DNA of 64,000 nt from NCBI RefSeq assembly GCF_001429725.1, contig NZ_LMHV01000034.1, positions 61,533 through 125,532 on the forward strand, in the 5' to 3' direction. The position numbers and the translations under genes are program-made. Position 1 is the first letter of the stretch, and the number at the start of each line of letters is the position of its first letter. Below the pieces are notes generated by a model that worked only from the letters and a program-made list of their open reading frames with translations, ran no database searches and was not told the origin of the DNA. Shown piece after piece: positions 7,844-17,438 of this stretch. This stretch comes from Rhizobium sp. Root708 (GTDB taxonomy: Bacteria > Pseudomonadota > Alphaproteobacteria > Rhizobiales > Rhizobiaceae).

Positions 7844-8548
7844 CTACATCTCTATCGGCGCAGGGCGCGGTGCGCGCGGCTTGTCGCTCTTGGATATTCG
7901 AGACGCAAGTTCTTCCGGCGTCACAAGCCCGCCCGAAATCAAGAGCTTTGCGGCGTCTTCTGGAGACATGTCGAGAAAGACGATCTTTTCACGCGGCACA
8001 AAGATCAGGAAGCCCGCAGTCGGCACCGGTGTCGGCGGAAGGAACACGCTGACCATGTCATGGCCCATCGCGTTGAACTTCGACGCGATTTCGCCCTTGG
8101 CATCCGTTGCGACGAATACCAGAGACCAGAGACCCGCGCTCGGGTACTCGATCAGCCCGACCTTTTTGAACGAGTTGCTGCGTTCTTTCAGGACCGTTTC
8201 AAAGATCTGCTTCAGGCTCTTGTAGATGACGCGCACCAAAGGAACGCGTCTTACGAGGGACTCGCTGAACTGGACGATCGACTGACCGATCAGATTCTTT
8301 CCGAGGAAACCGATCAGGGTGATGATCACCAATGCGATCAGCAACCCGGATCCCGGAACCGCGAAGTTCAGATAGTTGTCGGGGTCATAGCGCGCGGGAA
8401 GATAGGGCTTTACCCAGCTATCCGCCCAACGAACGACCGACCATGTAAGCCAAAGGGTAATGGCGATCGGCGCGCAGATGATCAGGCCGGCCAGAAAGTT
8501 GTTTCTGATGCGAGTGGCGATGGACAATCGAGGCATTTTTTCCGTCAT
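7844..8548 (-). CDS. DUF502 family membrane protein
   Basis: 234 residues. Two membrane helices lie near residues 16-38 (FLAGLIICAPIAITLWLTW) and 66-88 (GSGLLIALVIITLIGFLGKN). The soluble region with PLVRVIYKSLKQIFETV and the GFLIFVPREKIVFLDMSPEDAAKLLISGG block is characteristic of DUF502. Function unknown in bacteria. The C-terminus is basic and proline rich. It lies 115 bases downstream of the glmS stop on the same strand. Confidence 0.85.
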   Translation of the reverse strand: MTEKMPRLSIATRIRNNFLAGLIICAPIAITLWLTWSVVRWADSWVKPYLPARYDPDNYLNFAVPGSGLLIALVIITLIGFLGKNLIGQSIVQFSESLVRRVPLVRVIYKSLKQIFETVLKERSNSFKKVGLIEYPSAGLWSLVFVATDAKGEIASKFNAMGHDMVSVFLPPTPVPTAGFLIFVPREKIVFLDMSPEDAAKLLISGGLVTPEELASRISKSDKPRAPRPAPIEM

Positions 8549-8614
8549 TTCTTACTGACGAACTCCTTAGAGCCTAACGGCAAATCGGAAATCAGTGCCT
8601 CCGGTGCTTTCCTC

Positions 8615-8644
8615 TGTGAGGCTGCCAGAATTCGCCGCCTCACA
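8615..8644. repeat. Inverted repeat in glmS-DUF502 gap
   Basis: TGTGAGGC at 8615-8622 and GCCTCACA at 8637-8644 form an 8 bp dyad around a 14-base loop, about 20 bases downstream of the glmS stop. There is no T-run on either side, so it is not a classic intrinsic terminator. It could be a processing or mRNA-stability hairpin. Confidence 0.35.
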
Positions 8645-8663
8645 CAAGACCGCATACTTATCC

Positions 8664-10490
8664 TCACTCGACCGTGACCGACTTCGCCAGATTGCGCGGC
8701 TGATCGACGTCCGTGCCCATGAAAACCGCCGTGTGATAGGCGAGCAACTGGATGGGCAGCGAGAAGATCATCGGGGCGATGATCTCATCGACATTTGGAA
8801 GGACGATCGTTGCCATGGTCGGCAACTTCGAGGCGGCGGCGCCTGCCTCATCCGTTATGAAGATGATCCGCCCGCCGCGCGCGGCGACCTCCTGCATGTT
8901 TGATACCGTCTTCTCGAAGAAGCGGTCGTACGGCGCGATCACGATAACGGGCATATTCTCGTCGATCAGAGCGATCGGCCCGTGCTTGAGTTCTCCCGCA
9001 GCGTAGCCTTCGGCATGAATGTAAGAGATTTCCTTGAGCTTCAACGCCCCTTCCATTGCGAGCGGGAAGCTCGTTCCGCGACCGAGATAGAGAACGTCGC
9101 GGCATTTCGAAAGCTCTCTCGACAGGCTTTCCATCTGCGGCTGGATCGCGTTGAGCACGCGGCTCATGATGCGCGGCATCTCCGCCAGATGGCGGACGAA
9201 TTCCTTTTCCTGCGCGGTATCGATCAAGCCCCTCGCCTTGCCGGCGCCGAGTGCCAGCGATGCAAGCACGGCAAGCTGGCATGTGAACGCCTTGGTGGAC
9301 GCCACGCCAATCTCCGGTCCGGCCATGATCGGGAAAATGGCGTCGGATTCGCGCGCTATCGTCGATTCCCTGACGTTGACTACCGCTCCGATCTTCAGGC
9401 CGTTGTCCTTGCAATAGCGGAGCGAAGCCAGAGTGTCGGCAGTCTCGCCGGACTGGGAGATGAAAAGTGCGGCCTGCGTCGGCGACAGCGGCATCTCGCG
9501 GTAGCGGAATTCCGAGGCGACGTCGATCTCGACAGGCAAGCGTGCATAGCGCTCGAACCAGTATTTCCCGACCAGACCGGCGAGATAGGCCGTACCGCAG
9601 GCGGAAATCGCCAGGCCGGTGGCGGCCTTGAAGTCGATCGCTGCCGCATTGGCGCTGATCGTATTGCTTGCGAAGTCCACATAGTGGCTCAGCGCATGCG
9701 AGATCACTTCCGGCTGTTCGTAGATCTCCTTCTCCATGAAATGGCGATGGTTGCCCTTGTCGACGACGTAAGCCGTCGTCTGGGAGATCTGCCGCGGCCG
9801 GACAACGTCGTTGCCCGCGAAATCCAGAATGGAGACGCTGTCCCGGGTGATCACAGCCCAATCGCCGTCCACGAGATAGGTGATCTCGTTGGTGAACGGC
9901 GAAAGTGCGATCGCATCCGAACCAAGGAACATCTCGCCCTTGCCATAACCAACAGCCAGCGGCGGCCCCGAGCGGGCGGCCATGATCGTGCCGGGATCAT
10001 TCTGCAGCATGACGGCCAGTGCGTAGGCACCGGTGACCCGGTTCAGCATCTTCTGCATGGCATCGCGCGGCGCCAATCCCTCACGCAGATATTTCGCCAT
10101 CAGATGGGCGACGACTTCGGTGTCGGTCTGCGTTTCGAAGGCAGCGCCTTCCGCCGTCAGCTCGTCGCGGAGTTCGGAAAAGTTCTCGATGATGCCGTTG
10201 TGAACGACGGCAACACCCTGCACGAAATGCGGATGCGCGTTCGTTTCGTTCGGCACGCCATGCGTCGCCCAGCGCGTGTGGGCAATGCCGATCGTACCAG
10301 GCAGCGGCTCGGTATCGAGGCGCTTTTCGAGATTGAACAGCTTGCCTTCCGCACGGCGGCGATCCATGCGGCCATCGTGAATTGTGGCAACGCCAGCGGA
10401 ATCATAGCCCCGATATTCTAGCCGCTTCAACGCATCGACAAGACGCGCCGCGACCGGGCTATTTCCAACGATTCCAACTATTCCGCACAT
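8664..10490 (-). CDS. glmS: Glutamine-fructose-6-phosphate aminotransferase (isomerizing)
   Basis: 608 residues, full length. The N-terminal nucleophile is Cys2 in MCGIVGIVG, heading the class II glutaminase domain (to about 235). Two SIS domains follow (about 285-430 and 455-600), with SQSGETADT and STKAFT in the fructose-6-P isomerase site and the terminal LAKSVTVE. It makes glucosamine-6-P from fructose-6-P and glutamine, the entry step to UDP-GlcNAc for peptidoglycan, LPS and, in rhizobia, Nod-factor precursors. The start lies 105 bases downstream of the glmU stop on the same strand, so the two may be co-transcribed. Confidence 0.97.
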   Translation of the reverse strand: MCGIVGIVGNSPVAARLVDALKRLEYRGYDSAGVATIHDGRMDRRRAEGKLFNLEKRLDTEPLPGTIGIAHTRWATHGVPNETNAHPHFVQGVAVVHNGIIENFSELRDELTAEGAAFETQTDTEVVAHLMAKYLREGLAPRDAMQKMLNRVTGAYALAVMLQNDPGTIMAARSGPPLAVGYGKGEMFLGSDAIALSPFTNEITYLVDGDWAVITRDSVSILDFAGNDVVRPRQISQTTAYVVDKGNHRHFMEKEIYEQPEVISHALSHYVDFASNTISANAAAIDFKAATGLAISACGTAYLAGLVGKYWFERYARLPVEIDVASEFRYREMPLSPTQAALFISQSGETADTLASLRYCKDNGLKIGAVVNVRESTIARESDAIFPIMAGPEIGVASTKAFTCQLAVLASLALGAGKARGLIDTAQEKEFVRHLAEMPRIMSRVLNAIQPQMESLSRELSKCRDVLYLGRGTSFPLAMEGALKLKEISYIHAEGYAAGELKHGPIALIDENMPVIVIAPYDRFFEKTVSNMQEVAARGGRIIFITDEAGAAASKLPTMATIVLPNVDEIIAPMIFSLPIQLLAYHTAVFMGTDVDQPRNLAKSVTVE

Positions 10491-10595
10491 GCGAACCCCC
10501 AGAGCCTTCCGTTTCGGACGGCAGTCGTAACAATTTTCTCTTTTTTCTCAATTGGCTTGGCGGTCACTTTGAGTTTCCACCCGTTATGAAAGACG

Positions 10596-11957
10596 TCAGC
10601 TTTTCGTCTTTCTCGCAGCCTTGAGCGCAAGCGCCCGTTCGCGCAGCACAGTTGCCCGTCCGGGTTTCACTTCCTGACGAGCACGTCCCAAGGCCAGCGC
10701 GTCGGCCGGAACGTCGGCGGTGATGACGCTGCCGGAAGCGACATAGGCGTTATCGCCGACGCTGACAGGCGCCACCAGAGACGAGTTGGAGCCGATAAAC
10801 GCATTGGCTCCAATCAGCGTTTCGCTCTTGTTGACGCCGTCGTAGTTGCAGGTGACAGTGCCCGCGCCGATGTTCGCGCCGGCTCCGATCTTCGCGTCAC
10901 CGATGTAAGTCAGATGGTTGACCTTGGCGCCAGCGCCGATCTCACCGTTCTTGACCTCGCAGAAATTGCCGACCTTGGAGCCTTCCGCCAGATTTGCGCC
11001 TGGCCGCAGGCGCGCGAACGGACCGACAGTGGCGCCGGCGCTGACATGCGCTCCCTCGATATGGCTGAAGGGGTGAATGACGGCGCCACCGTCGATGACG
11101 ACGCCGGGGCCAAAAACGACATTCGGCTCGATCAGGGCATCCTGACCGATAACGGTATCGTAGGACAGGAACACGGTTTCGGGAGCGATCATGCTCACAC
11201 CTGATATCATCAGCTCTTGGCGACGGCGCTCCTGCCAGAACCGCTCGATGACAGCAAGCTCGGCGCGGTTATTGCATCCAGTCATCTCGATCTCGGGCGC
11301 ATCCACCGCCGTAACGCGTCCACCCAGCGAACGGGCGATTTCCACGAGATCGGTCAGATAATACTCGCCCTTGGCATTGCTGTTGCCGATGCGAGAAAGA
11401 AGATCCAGAGCCTTGCGGCCATTGATGGCCATCAGGCCGCTATTGCACCAGGTCACCGCGCGCTCGGCGTCGGTTGCATCCTTTTCCTCGCGGATGGCGA
11501 TCAGCTCGCCATCCTTGACCAGGAGGCGTCCGTAGCCTGTCGGGCGGTTCGTGTTGAAGCCTATGACAACGACATCGCTGCCTTCGGCCAGATGCCGGCG
11601 GGCAGCCTTCAACGGGCCGTCGGTCTGCAGCGGCACGTCCCCGTAGGTAACGACGATATCATCATAACCACGTGCAATTGCATCGCGGGCGGCAAGGACC
11701 GCATGGCCGGTCCCCAAGCGCTCCTTCTGCAGATAGGCTTCGATCGCGACGCCATCGATGCTTGCAGCATTCACAACTTCGTCGGCGTTCCGGCCCACGA
11801 CCAGTGCTACCGACGAAATATCGCTCTTTGCCACCGCATCGACGACATGGGCGATCATCGGTCGGTTCGCGACCGGGTGAAGCACCTTCGACTTCGACGA
11901 TTTCATTCGCGTGCTGTCACCGGCAGCGAGAATGACGGCAAGGCAAGTGCGTTCCAT
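10596..11957 (-). CDS. glmU: Bifunctional N-acetylglucosamine-1-P uridyltransferase / glucosamine-1-P acetyltransferase
   Basis: 453 residues. The N-terminal pyrophosphorylase domain carries LAAGDSTRMKS, with the downstream Lys in SKSKVLH, and QKERLGTGHA for UTP/GlcNAc-1-P binding. A helical arm leads to the left-handed beta-helix C-terminal half, with hexapeptide repeats (e.g. GAKVNHLTYIGDAKIGAG, IGAGTVTCNYDG). The acetyltransferase His is the H of KVNHL. It uses acetyl-CoA and UTP to give UDP-GlcNAc. It is upstream of glmS on the same strand. ATG start at 11957. Confidence 0.97.
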   Translation of the reverse strand: MERTCLAVILAAGDSTRMKSSKSKVLHPVANRPMIAHVVDAVAKSDISSVALVVGRNADEVVNAASIDGVAIEAYLQKERLGTGHAVLAARDAIARGYDDIVVTYGDVPLQTDGPLKAARRHLAEGSDVVVIGFNTNRPTGYGRLLVKDGELIAIREEKDATDAERAVTWCNSGLMAINGRKALDLLSRIGNSNAKGEYYLTDLVEIARSLGGRVTAVDAPEIEMTGCNNRAELAVIERFWQERRRQELMISGVSMIAPETVFLSYDTVIGQDALIEPNVVFGPGVVIDGGAVIHPFSHIEGAHVSAGATVGPFARLRPGANLAEGSKVGNFCEVKNGEIGAGAKVNHLTYIGDAKIGAGANIGAGTVTCNYDGVNKSETLIGANAFIGSNSSLVAPVSVGDNAYVASGSVITADVPADALALGRARQEVKPGRATVLRERALALKAARKTKS

Positions 11958-12039
11958 GGTCCGGCTCCAAGAATCCGTTTCGGCTAGGTTCCTGCCTCAT
12001 AGCAGCAAGACCAATTCCGAACAAAGATCAAAATGGATG

Positions 12040-12792
12040 TCAGGCAGAGACCGTATCATCAAGCGCATATGCCTCGCGCACGTGATCGCGCCCGTCGACG
12101 ATGACGGCTTCCATCGCTTCACGCGCACCGTGCACATCGCCACCGCCGATCGCGTTGACAATCTGCATATGGGTTTCCGCGATATTCGAGAACCCGTTCT
12201 CGGACGGCGGCGTGCTGATGCGGAACATGCCGACAAGGGCCGCTTCGATCAGGCTGCCAAGCGTGTGCATGAAGGGATTGTGCGCGGCATCGGCGATCGC
12301 CAGGTGGAAGCGAAGGTCGGCCAGAGCGAGGCTTTCGGATGTATGCCCCGGCGCCGCCATTTCCAGAGCGAGCTTCTCGAGGCCCACGATCTCGCTTCGG
12401 CTAGCACGTTCTGCCGCAAGCCCTGCAGCGAAAGGTTCGACAGCCAGTCGGATGTCGTAGAGCTGCAGCAAGAATTCCTCAGTGACGCCGTTGTCGAAGT
12501 GCCAGGCGATCACCTCGCTATCGAACATATTCCACTGATTCTTCTCGGTAACCCGGGTACCGACACGCGCCTTGGCGACGATCATGCCCTTCGCGGCAAG
12601 CGTCTTCATGGTCTCGCGCAAAACGGTTCGCGAAACCTTGAACCGCTGCGCAAGCTCGGCATCTCCGGGAAGAATGGTCCCTACGGAATATATTCCTCCG
12701 ACGATCGCCCGGCCCAGTTCGTCCACAACCTGCGCATGGCTGGTACGCGATCGTCGCGCTAACTTGCCCGTATCAAGCATCCGGTTACGCAA
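12040..12792 (-). CDS. FadR-subfamily GntR transcriptional regulator, probably of the adjacent sugar importer
   Basis: 250 residues. A winged helix-turn-helix at about 20-85 (LPGDAELAQRFKVSRTVLRETMKTLAAKGM) is followed by an all-helical FCD effector domain with D...H and H residues (DLRFHLAIADAAHN, ETHMQIVNAI) that bind metal or acid ligands in this family. The start is taken as TTG at 12792 because GGGGGAGG stands about 6 bases before it; the ATG at 12780 would have poor spacing. It follows yjfF by only 14 bases and is the last gene of the ytfQRT-yjfF cluster, which suggests it controls that operon in response to a sugar acid or sugar. This is inferred from position. Confidence 0.88.
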   Translation of the reverse strand: MRNRMLDTGKLARRSRTSHAQVVDELGRAIVGGIYSVGTILPGDAELAQRFKVSRTVLRETMKTLAAKGMIVAKARVGTRVTEKNQWNMFDSEVIAWHFDNGVTEEFLLQLYDIRLAVEPFAAGLAAERASRSEIVGLEKLALEMAAPGHTSESLALADLRFHLAIADAAHNPFMHTLGSLIEAALVGMFRISTPPSENGFSNIAETHMQIVNAIGGGDVHGAREAMEAVIVDGRDHVREAYALDDTVSA

Positions 12793-12806
12793 ACACTACC
12801 TCCCCC

Positions 12807-13775
12807 TCAGGCGTACCTCTTGTTGGACCCAGACAGAAACAGGATGCCCTTCTGCATAAGAATGAATGCAAAAAGCAGAAAGCCGATCAGTATCTTGGTC
12901 CACCAGCTCGACAGCGTGCCGTCGAAGGTGATGTACGTCTGAATAAGCCCCTGAATCAGAAGTCCGACGAAAGTCCCCGCCACAAATCCCGCGCCTCCCG
13001 TCAGCAGTGTTCCCCCGATCACCACCGCAGCAATGGCGTCAAGCTCGACACCAACCGCCGCCAGAGAATAGCCGGCGGACGTATAGAGAGAAAAAACGAT
13101 TCCCGATAGACCGGCCAGGAAACCGGAAAGCGCGTAGATCTGGATCGTGGTCCGTGCAACCGGAACTCCCATCAACTGCGCCGTCTGCACCCCGCCACCA
13201 AGCGCATAGACGTTCGTTCCGAAGCGCGTGCGATGAGCAATGAAAATACCGGCGGCAAAGACAAGGATCATGACCCCGCCGATCAACGTCAACCGACCGC
13301 CGCCGGGCAGCTTGTAATAGAGGCCTGACAGCGTGTTGTAATAATCGTGGTTGATCGGAATGCTGTCGATCGAGAGCACGAAGGCCATGCCGCGCGCCAG
13401 AAACATGCCCGCCAGCGTCACGATGAAGGCCGGCATCTGTAGATAGTGGATCACCGCACCCATTGCCGCGCCAAAGGCCGTCGTGATGATCAACACCAGG
13501 ACGAATGCGACAAGCGGGTGGATCGTGGTGTTCTGCAAGATGACAGCGAGGAAAACGCCGGTGAAAGCGATCACCGAACCAATCGAGAGATCAATGCCTC
13601 CCGAGATGATTACGAATGTCATCCCTACCGCAGCGATGCCCAGAAAGGCATTGTCCGTCAGCAGATTGCCGATGACGCGGGTGGATAGCATGTTCGGGTA
13701 TTGCAGAGTGCAGACAGCATAGGACAGCACAAATATGACGATCGTCGCCATCAGCGGCAGATACTTCGAATTCAT
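12807..13775 (-). CDS. yjfF: Sugar ABC transporter permease, YjfF type
   Basis: 322 residues with 8-10 hydrophobic helices and the BPD_transp_2 family signatures VIISGGIDLSIGSVIAFTG and GGTLLTGGAGFVAGTFVGLL. It is one of two membrane subunits of a CUT2-type importer that in E. coli (YtfQ-YtfR-YtfT-YjfF) takes up galactofuranose; the sugar here cannot be read from sequence. Its ATG overlaps the ytfT stop by 4 bases (ATGA), so translation is coupled. Confidence 0.9.
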   Translation of the reverse strand: MNSKYLPLMATIVIFVLSYAVCTLQYPNMLSTRVIGNLLTDNAFLGIAAVGMTFVIISGGIDLSIGSVIAFTGVFLAVILQNTTIHPLVAFVLVLIITTAFGAAMGAVIHYLQMPAFIVTLAGMFLARGMAFVLSIDSIPINHDYYNTLSGLYYKLPGGGRLTLIGGVMILVFAAGIFIAHRTRFGTNVYALGGGVQTAQLMGVPVARTTIQIYALSGFLAGLSGIVFSLYTSAGYSLAAVGVELDAIAAVVIGGTLLTGGAGFVAGTFVGLLIQGLIQTYITFDGTLSSWWTKILIGFLLFAFILMQKGILFLSGSNKRYA

Positions 13776-14788
13776 TTCTGCAGCTCCTCCCGGAGGCTCG
13801 GTCGACGCCGCAGGAAGACCGCGGCCGATTGGACTGCCGGCGACTGGATCACCAGAATGACAAGGACGATCACCGCCTTGATGATAAGATTGAACTCAGG
13901 CGGGAAGCCGGAGAGCAGAATGCCCGTGTTCACCGCCTGAATGATCATCGCACCAATCAGCGACCCGACGATGCTGAACCGTCCGCCGAGCAGCGAGTTG
14001 CCGCCGACGACCACGGCGAGGATCGCATCCAGTTCCAGCCAGAGCCCGGCATTGTTGGCATCGGCGCCCTTGATGTCGGCGGCAACGATGATCCCGGCGA
14101 TCGCGGCACACAGACCGCTGACCACGTAAACAGCCATAAGCAGTACCGGCGTTCTTACGCCAGACAGCCGACTTGCCCGCCGATTGATGCCGGTCGCCTC
14201 GATCAGCATGCCAAGCGCCGTACGACGCACCAGCAGCGTCAGCAGAACGCCGACGACGAGCCAGATGACAACAGGCGTCGGCATGAATGCGAACGAACCG
14301 CTTCCGAAGAAGATCAGACCGTCGTCGTTGAAGGTCATGATCACGCCCTCGGTGATCAACTGCGCGATGCCGCGTCCGGCAACCATCAGAACAAGCGTCG
14401 CGATGATCGGCTGGATGTTGAGAATGGCAACAAGAAAGCCGTTCCACGCACCACAGGCGAGACCGACCAGCAACGTCACGATCAGTGTCCAGGCCAGCGA
14501 ATTGCCCGATACGATGGACGAGGCCGCAACCGCACCGCAGATGGCGATCACCGCGCCGACGGACAGGTCGATGCCTTTGGTCGCGATGACCAGCGTCATT
14601 CCGATCGCCAGCAAAGCAACCGGCGCACCGCGGTTCAGCACGTCGATCAGACTGCCGTACAGCCGGCCATTCTGAATCGTGACATTAAAAAACTGCGGGA
14701 ACATTATGAAATTCAACAGAAGAATAACGGCAAGCGCGATCAACTGCGGGGCAAGGCGTATCAAGAGGGCGTTGTGAGACGAGGTCAT
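13772..14788 (-). CDS. ytfT: Sugar ABC transporter permease, YtfT type
   Basis: 338 residues, polytopic, with the CUT2 permease motifs TLVIATKGIDLSVGAVIAICGA and VVVGGNSLLGGRFSIVGSLIG. It should pair with the YjfF-type permease to form the inner-membrane channel. The C-terminus is basic (FLRRRPSLREELQK). Start codon overlaps the ytfR stop and its stop overlaps the yjfF start (4 bases each), the pattern of a tightly coupled operon. Confidence 0.9.
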   Translation of the reverse strand: MTSSHNALLIRLAPQLIALAVILLLNFIMFPQFFNVTIQNGRLYGSLIDVLNRGAPVALLAIGMTLVIATKGIDLSVGAVIAICGAVAASSIVSGNSLAWTLIVTLLVGLACGAWNGFLVAILNIQPIIATLVLMVAGRGIAQLITEGVIMTFNDDGLIFFGSGSFAFMPTPVVIWLVVGVLLTLLVRRTALGMLIEATGINRRASRLSGVRTPVLLMAVYVVSGLCAAIAGIIVAADIKGADANNAGLWLELDAILAVVVGGNSLLGGRFSIVGSLIGAMIIQAVNTGILLSGFPPEFNLIIKAVIVLVILVIQSPAVQSAAVFLRRRPSLREELQK

Positions 14789-16308
14789 GCGTCCTCCGTC
14801 TTCTTATCGGCCGCGGCGATCGCCTGCACGATTCCCGCGGTCGTCACCTTCTCCCCGGCCAGTTCAGCTACATGTTCGCGGTCACGAAGTACCAAAACAC
14901 GTGAACTGTAAGCGACAAGCTCTTCTAATTCCGATGAAATCACGATCAGCGACATGCCCTTTTCACAAAGTTGCTCGATCAGGCGGATGATCTCCGCGTG
15001 CGCACCGACGTCGATGCCGCGCGTGGGTTCGTCCAAGATCAGGAAATCCGGATTGGTCGCCAGCCAGCGTGCAAGGATGGCCTTCTGCTGGTTGCCTCCG
15101 GACAGAAGCCGGATCGGCTTCTCGCGGTCCGTCGTGCGAATATCCAGGGCCTTTATATAGCGGTCGGCAAGCTGGTTCTGCTCACTGCGGGACAGAGGCC
15201 GCGCCCATCCGCGCCGGGCCTGTAGCGCCAATGCGATGTTTTCCCGTATCGACAGATCGCCGATGATGCCGTCCGTCTTCCGGTCCTCCGGGCAGAACCC
15301 GAAACCACTACGGATGGCGGCTCTTGGGCTCGACAGCGATACGGTCTTGCCATCGATCTTGGCAGTGCCGCTATCGGCGCTGTCTATCCCGAACATCAGT
15401 TCGGCCGTCTCGGTGCGGCCGGAGCCGAGAAGGCCCGCAACGCCGACCACTTCGCCGACACGCACATCGAGATCGAAGGGCCTGACCTTGCCGCGTTTGC
15501 CATAACCCTCGAAACTGTATTTTACCGGGCCGGCAGCGATTGTCCTCTCCTTGGCGGCGGCCTCGGCATGAGCCAGCTCATGGCCAAGCATCATCTCGAT
15601 CAGACTTTGCCGCGGCAGATCGGCGGTGGCGCGCGTTCCGACCAGGCGACCGTTGCGCAGCACCGTTATTCGATCGCTGATCTCGTAGACCTGCTCTATG
15701 AAATGCGTAATAAAAACAATTCCTAATCCGCGCTTCCTCAAGTCATTAACGATGCGAAACAGCATCACTACCTCATGGGTATCGAGGCTGGCGGTCGGCT
15801 CGTCCAGAATGAGAACCTTGCCGGAGAGATCCACGGCTCGCGCAATCGCGACGACCTGCTGGACCGCGACCGAGAAGCGGTCGAGTTGCGCCGAGACATC
15901 GATGTCGAGGCCGTATTCTTCCAGAAGCGTGCGCGCCTGCCGGTTCATCGCTCCGGTATTGATCATCCCGAAGCGCCGCGGCTGGCGGCCAAGGAAGAGA
16001 TTTTCGGCAACGCTGAGATTGGGAAGGAGGTTCACCTCCTGATAGACCGTGCCGATACCGAGCTTCTGGGCAGCGAGCGTATTGCTCGGATCGATCTCCG
16101 CGCCATCAAGCATGAGGCTGCCCTCATCGCGATGGTAGGCACCGGTAATGCACTTGATCAGTGTCGATTTGCCCGCGCCGTTCTCGCCGAGCAGGGCATG
16201 CACCTCACCCTTCCGGAGAGCGAAGTCGACCTTGTTTAGAGCGACAGCGCCGGGGAAGAATTTGGACATCCCGGACGCCACGAGCACGTTCTCAAAATCG
16301 TGAATCAT
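14785..16308 (-). CDS. ytfR: Sugar ABC transporter ATP-binding protein with two ABC domains, YtfR type
   Basis: 507 residues from the preferred ATG at 16308. That start leaves about 12 residues before the first ABC motif (GMSKFFPGAVAL), as in E. coli YtfR; an in-frame ATG at 16359 would add 17. The first domain has Walker A GENGAGKST and Walker B LILDEPTAS. The second has a degenerate Walker A-like GLLGSGRTE and signature LSGGNQQK with DFLILDEPTRGID, the usual asymmetry of CUT2 ATPases. It energises sugar uptake through YtfT/YjfF. Confidence 0.9.
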   Translation of the reverse strand: MIHDFENVLVASGMSKFFPGAVALNKVDFALRKGEVHALLGENGAGKSTLIKCITGAYHRDEGSLMLDGAEIDPSNTLAAQKLGIGTVYQEVNLLPNLSVAENLFLGRQPRRFGMINTGAMNRQARTLLEEYGLDIDVSAQLDRFSVAVQQVVAIARAVDLSGKVLILDEPTASLDTHEVVMLFRIVNDLRKRGLGIVFITHFIEQVYEISDRITVLRNGRLVGTRATADLPRQSLIEMMLGHELAHAEAAAKERTIAAGPVKYSFEGYGKRGKVRPFDLDVRVGEVVGVAGLLGSGRTETAELMFGIDSADSGTAKIDGKTVSLSSPRAAIRSGFGFCPEDRKTDGIIGDLSIRENIALALQARRGWARPLSRSEQNQLADRYIKALDIRTTDREKPIRLLSGGNQQKAILARWLATNPDFLILDEPTRGIDVGAHAEIIRLIEQLCEKGMSLIVISSELEELVAYSSRVLVLRDREHVAELAGEKVTTAGIVQAIAAADKKTEDA

Positions 16309-16425
16309 GAAGGCGGCTTTTCCTGATAATGACTGTCTTGTCGCGTAGCTGTCGGACATGATGCCCGGCCTTGCGCGGCAGTTCCGCACCGGCCCATGAC
16401 GGACCGGTGCGGTTCCTGTGTCAGA

Positions 16426-17388
16426 TCAGTAGCCGAGGCCCTTCTTCGACTCATAGACCTTCTTCGGGTCATCAGCCTGGGTGTAGAGCTTCGATTCCGT
16501 CTGGATCCACTTCGGCGGCGCCTTCTTGTCCTTCAGATAGGCATCGAGGACGTCGAATGCCGGGCCAGCCATGTTCGGCGTCAGCTCGACCGTGGCATTG
16601 GCCTCACCGGCTTCCATTGCCTTGAAGATATCAGGAACGGAGTCGATCGAGACGACGAGGATGTCCTTGCCTGGCTTCAGACCAGCTTCCTTGATCGCCT
16701 GGATGCCGCCGACAGCCATGTCGTCGTTATGGGCGTAAAGGGCGCAGATGTCCTTACCGCCGTTCTCGGCCTTCAGGAAGCTTTCCATGACTTCCTTGCC
16801 CTTGGTGCGGGTGAAGTCGCCGGTCTGGCTGCGGACGATCTTGAAGTTCGACTTGCCGGCGATGGCTTCCTCGAAGCCCTTCTTGCGGGCGATAGCCGGG
16901 GACGAACCGGTCGTGCCCTGAAGCTCGACGACGTTGCATGCCTTGTCGCCGACCGTCTTCACGAGCCAGTCGCCGGCAACCTTGCCTTCATGCACCTGAT
17001 CCGACGTTACAGCGGTGAGGTAGAGATCCTCAGGCGCCTTGATCGTGCGGTCGAGCAAGATAACCGGAATATTGGCTTCCTTGGCTTCCTTCAGAACCGC
17101 ATCCCAGCCGGTTTCGACGACGGGAGCGAGCAGGATCGCATTGACGCCCTGTGCGATGAAGGAACGGATCGCCTTGATCTGGTTTTCCTGCTTCTGCTGG
17201 GCATCGGCAAACTTCAGGTCGATGCCGCGCTTCTTGGCCTCTTCCTTGGTGACCGTCGTTTCGGCAGCACGCCAGCCGGATTCAGAACCGATCTGCGAGA
17301 AGCCGACGACGAGTTCGGCAGCCGACGCTGAACCGAACATGCAGGCAGCAAGGATCGTGGCACTCAAGAGTGCAGTCTTCAATTTCAT
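16426..17388 (-). CDS. ytfQ: Periplasmic sugar-binding protein, YtfQ type
   Basis: 320 residues. The signal peptide is MKLKTALLSATILAACMFGSASA, cleaved before AELVVGF. The mature part is a periplasmic-binding-protein-like I (ribose/galactose) fold with VGFSQIGSESGWR, IPVILLDRTI and YAHNDDMAVGG. It delivers the sugar to YtfT/YjfF. The ATG at 17388 is chosen over upstream frame extension because GGGAGGAAATC precedes it and the signal peptide starts there. It is the first gene of the operon; 117 bases separate it from ytfR. Confidence 0.92.
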   Translation of the reverse strand: MKLKTALLSATILAACMFGSASAAELVVGFSQIGSESGWRAAETTVTKEEAKKRGIDLKFADAQQKQENQIKAIRSFIAQGVNAILLAPVVETGWDAVLKEAKEANIPVILLDRTIKAPEDLYLTAVTSDQVHEGKVAGDWLVKTVGDKACNVVELQGTTGSSPAIARKKGFEEAIAGKSNFKIVRSQTGDFTRTKGKEVMESFLKAENGGKDICALYAHNDDMAVGGIQAIKEAGLKPGKDILVVSIDSVPDIFKAMEAGEANATVELTPNMAGPAFDVLDAYLKDKKAPPKWIQTESKLYTQADDPKKVYESKKGLGY

Positions 17389-17438
17389 GATTTCCTCCCA
17401 AAGCCGCCTCCTCGCGGCACACACAAGGAAAATCATAT

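Noticed and set aside
8982..10421. 479-codon plus-strand frame opposite glmS
   Set aside because: Antisense to glmS, which has an intact Cys2 glutaminase and SIS motifs. The product has no recognisable domain.
10588..10612. GAAAGACG / CGTCTTTC inverted repeat at the glmU stop
   Set aside because: No T-run follows on the glmU strand and part of the arm is coding, so I do not call it a terminator.
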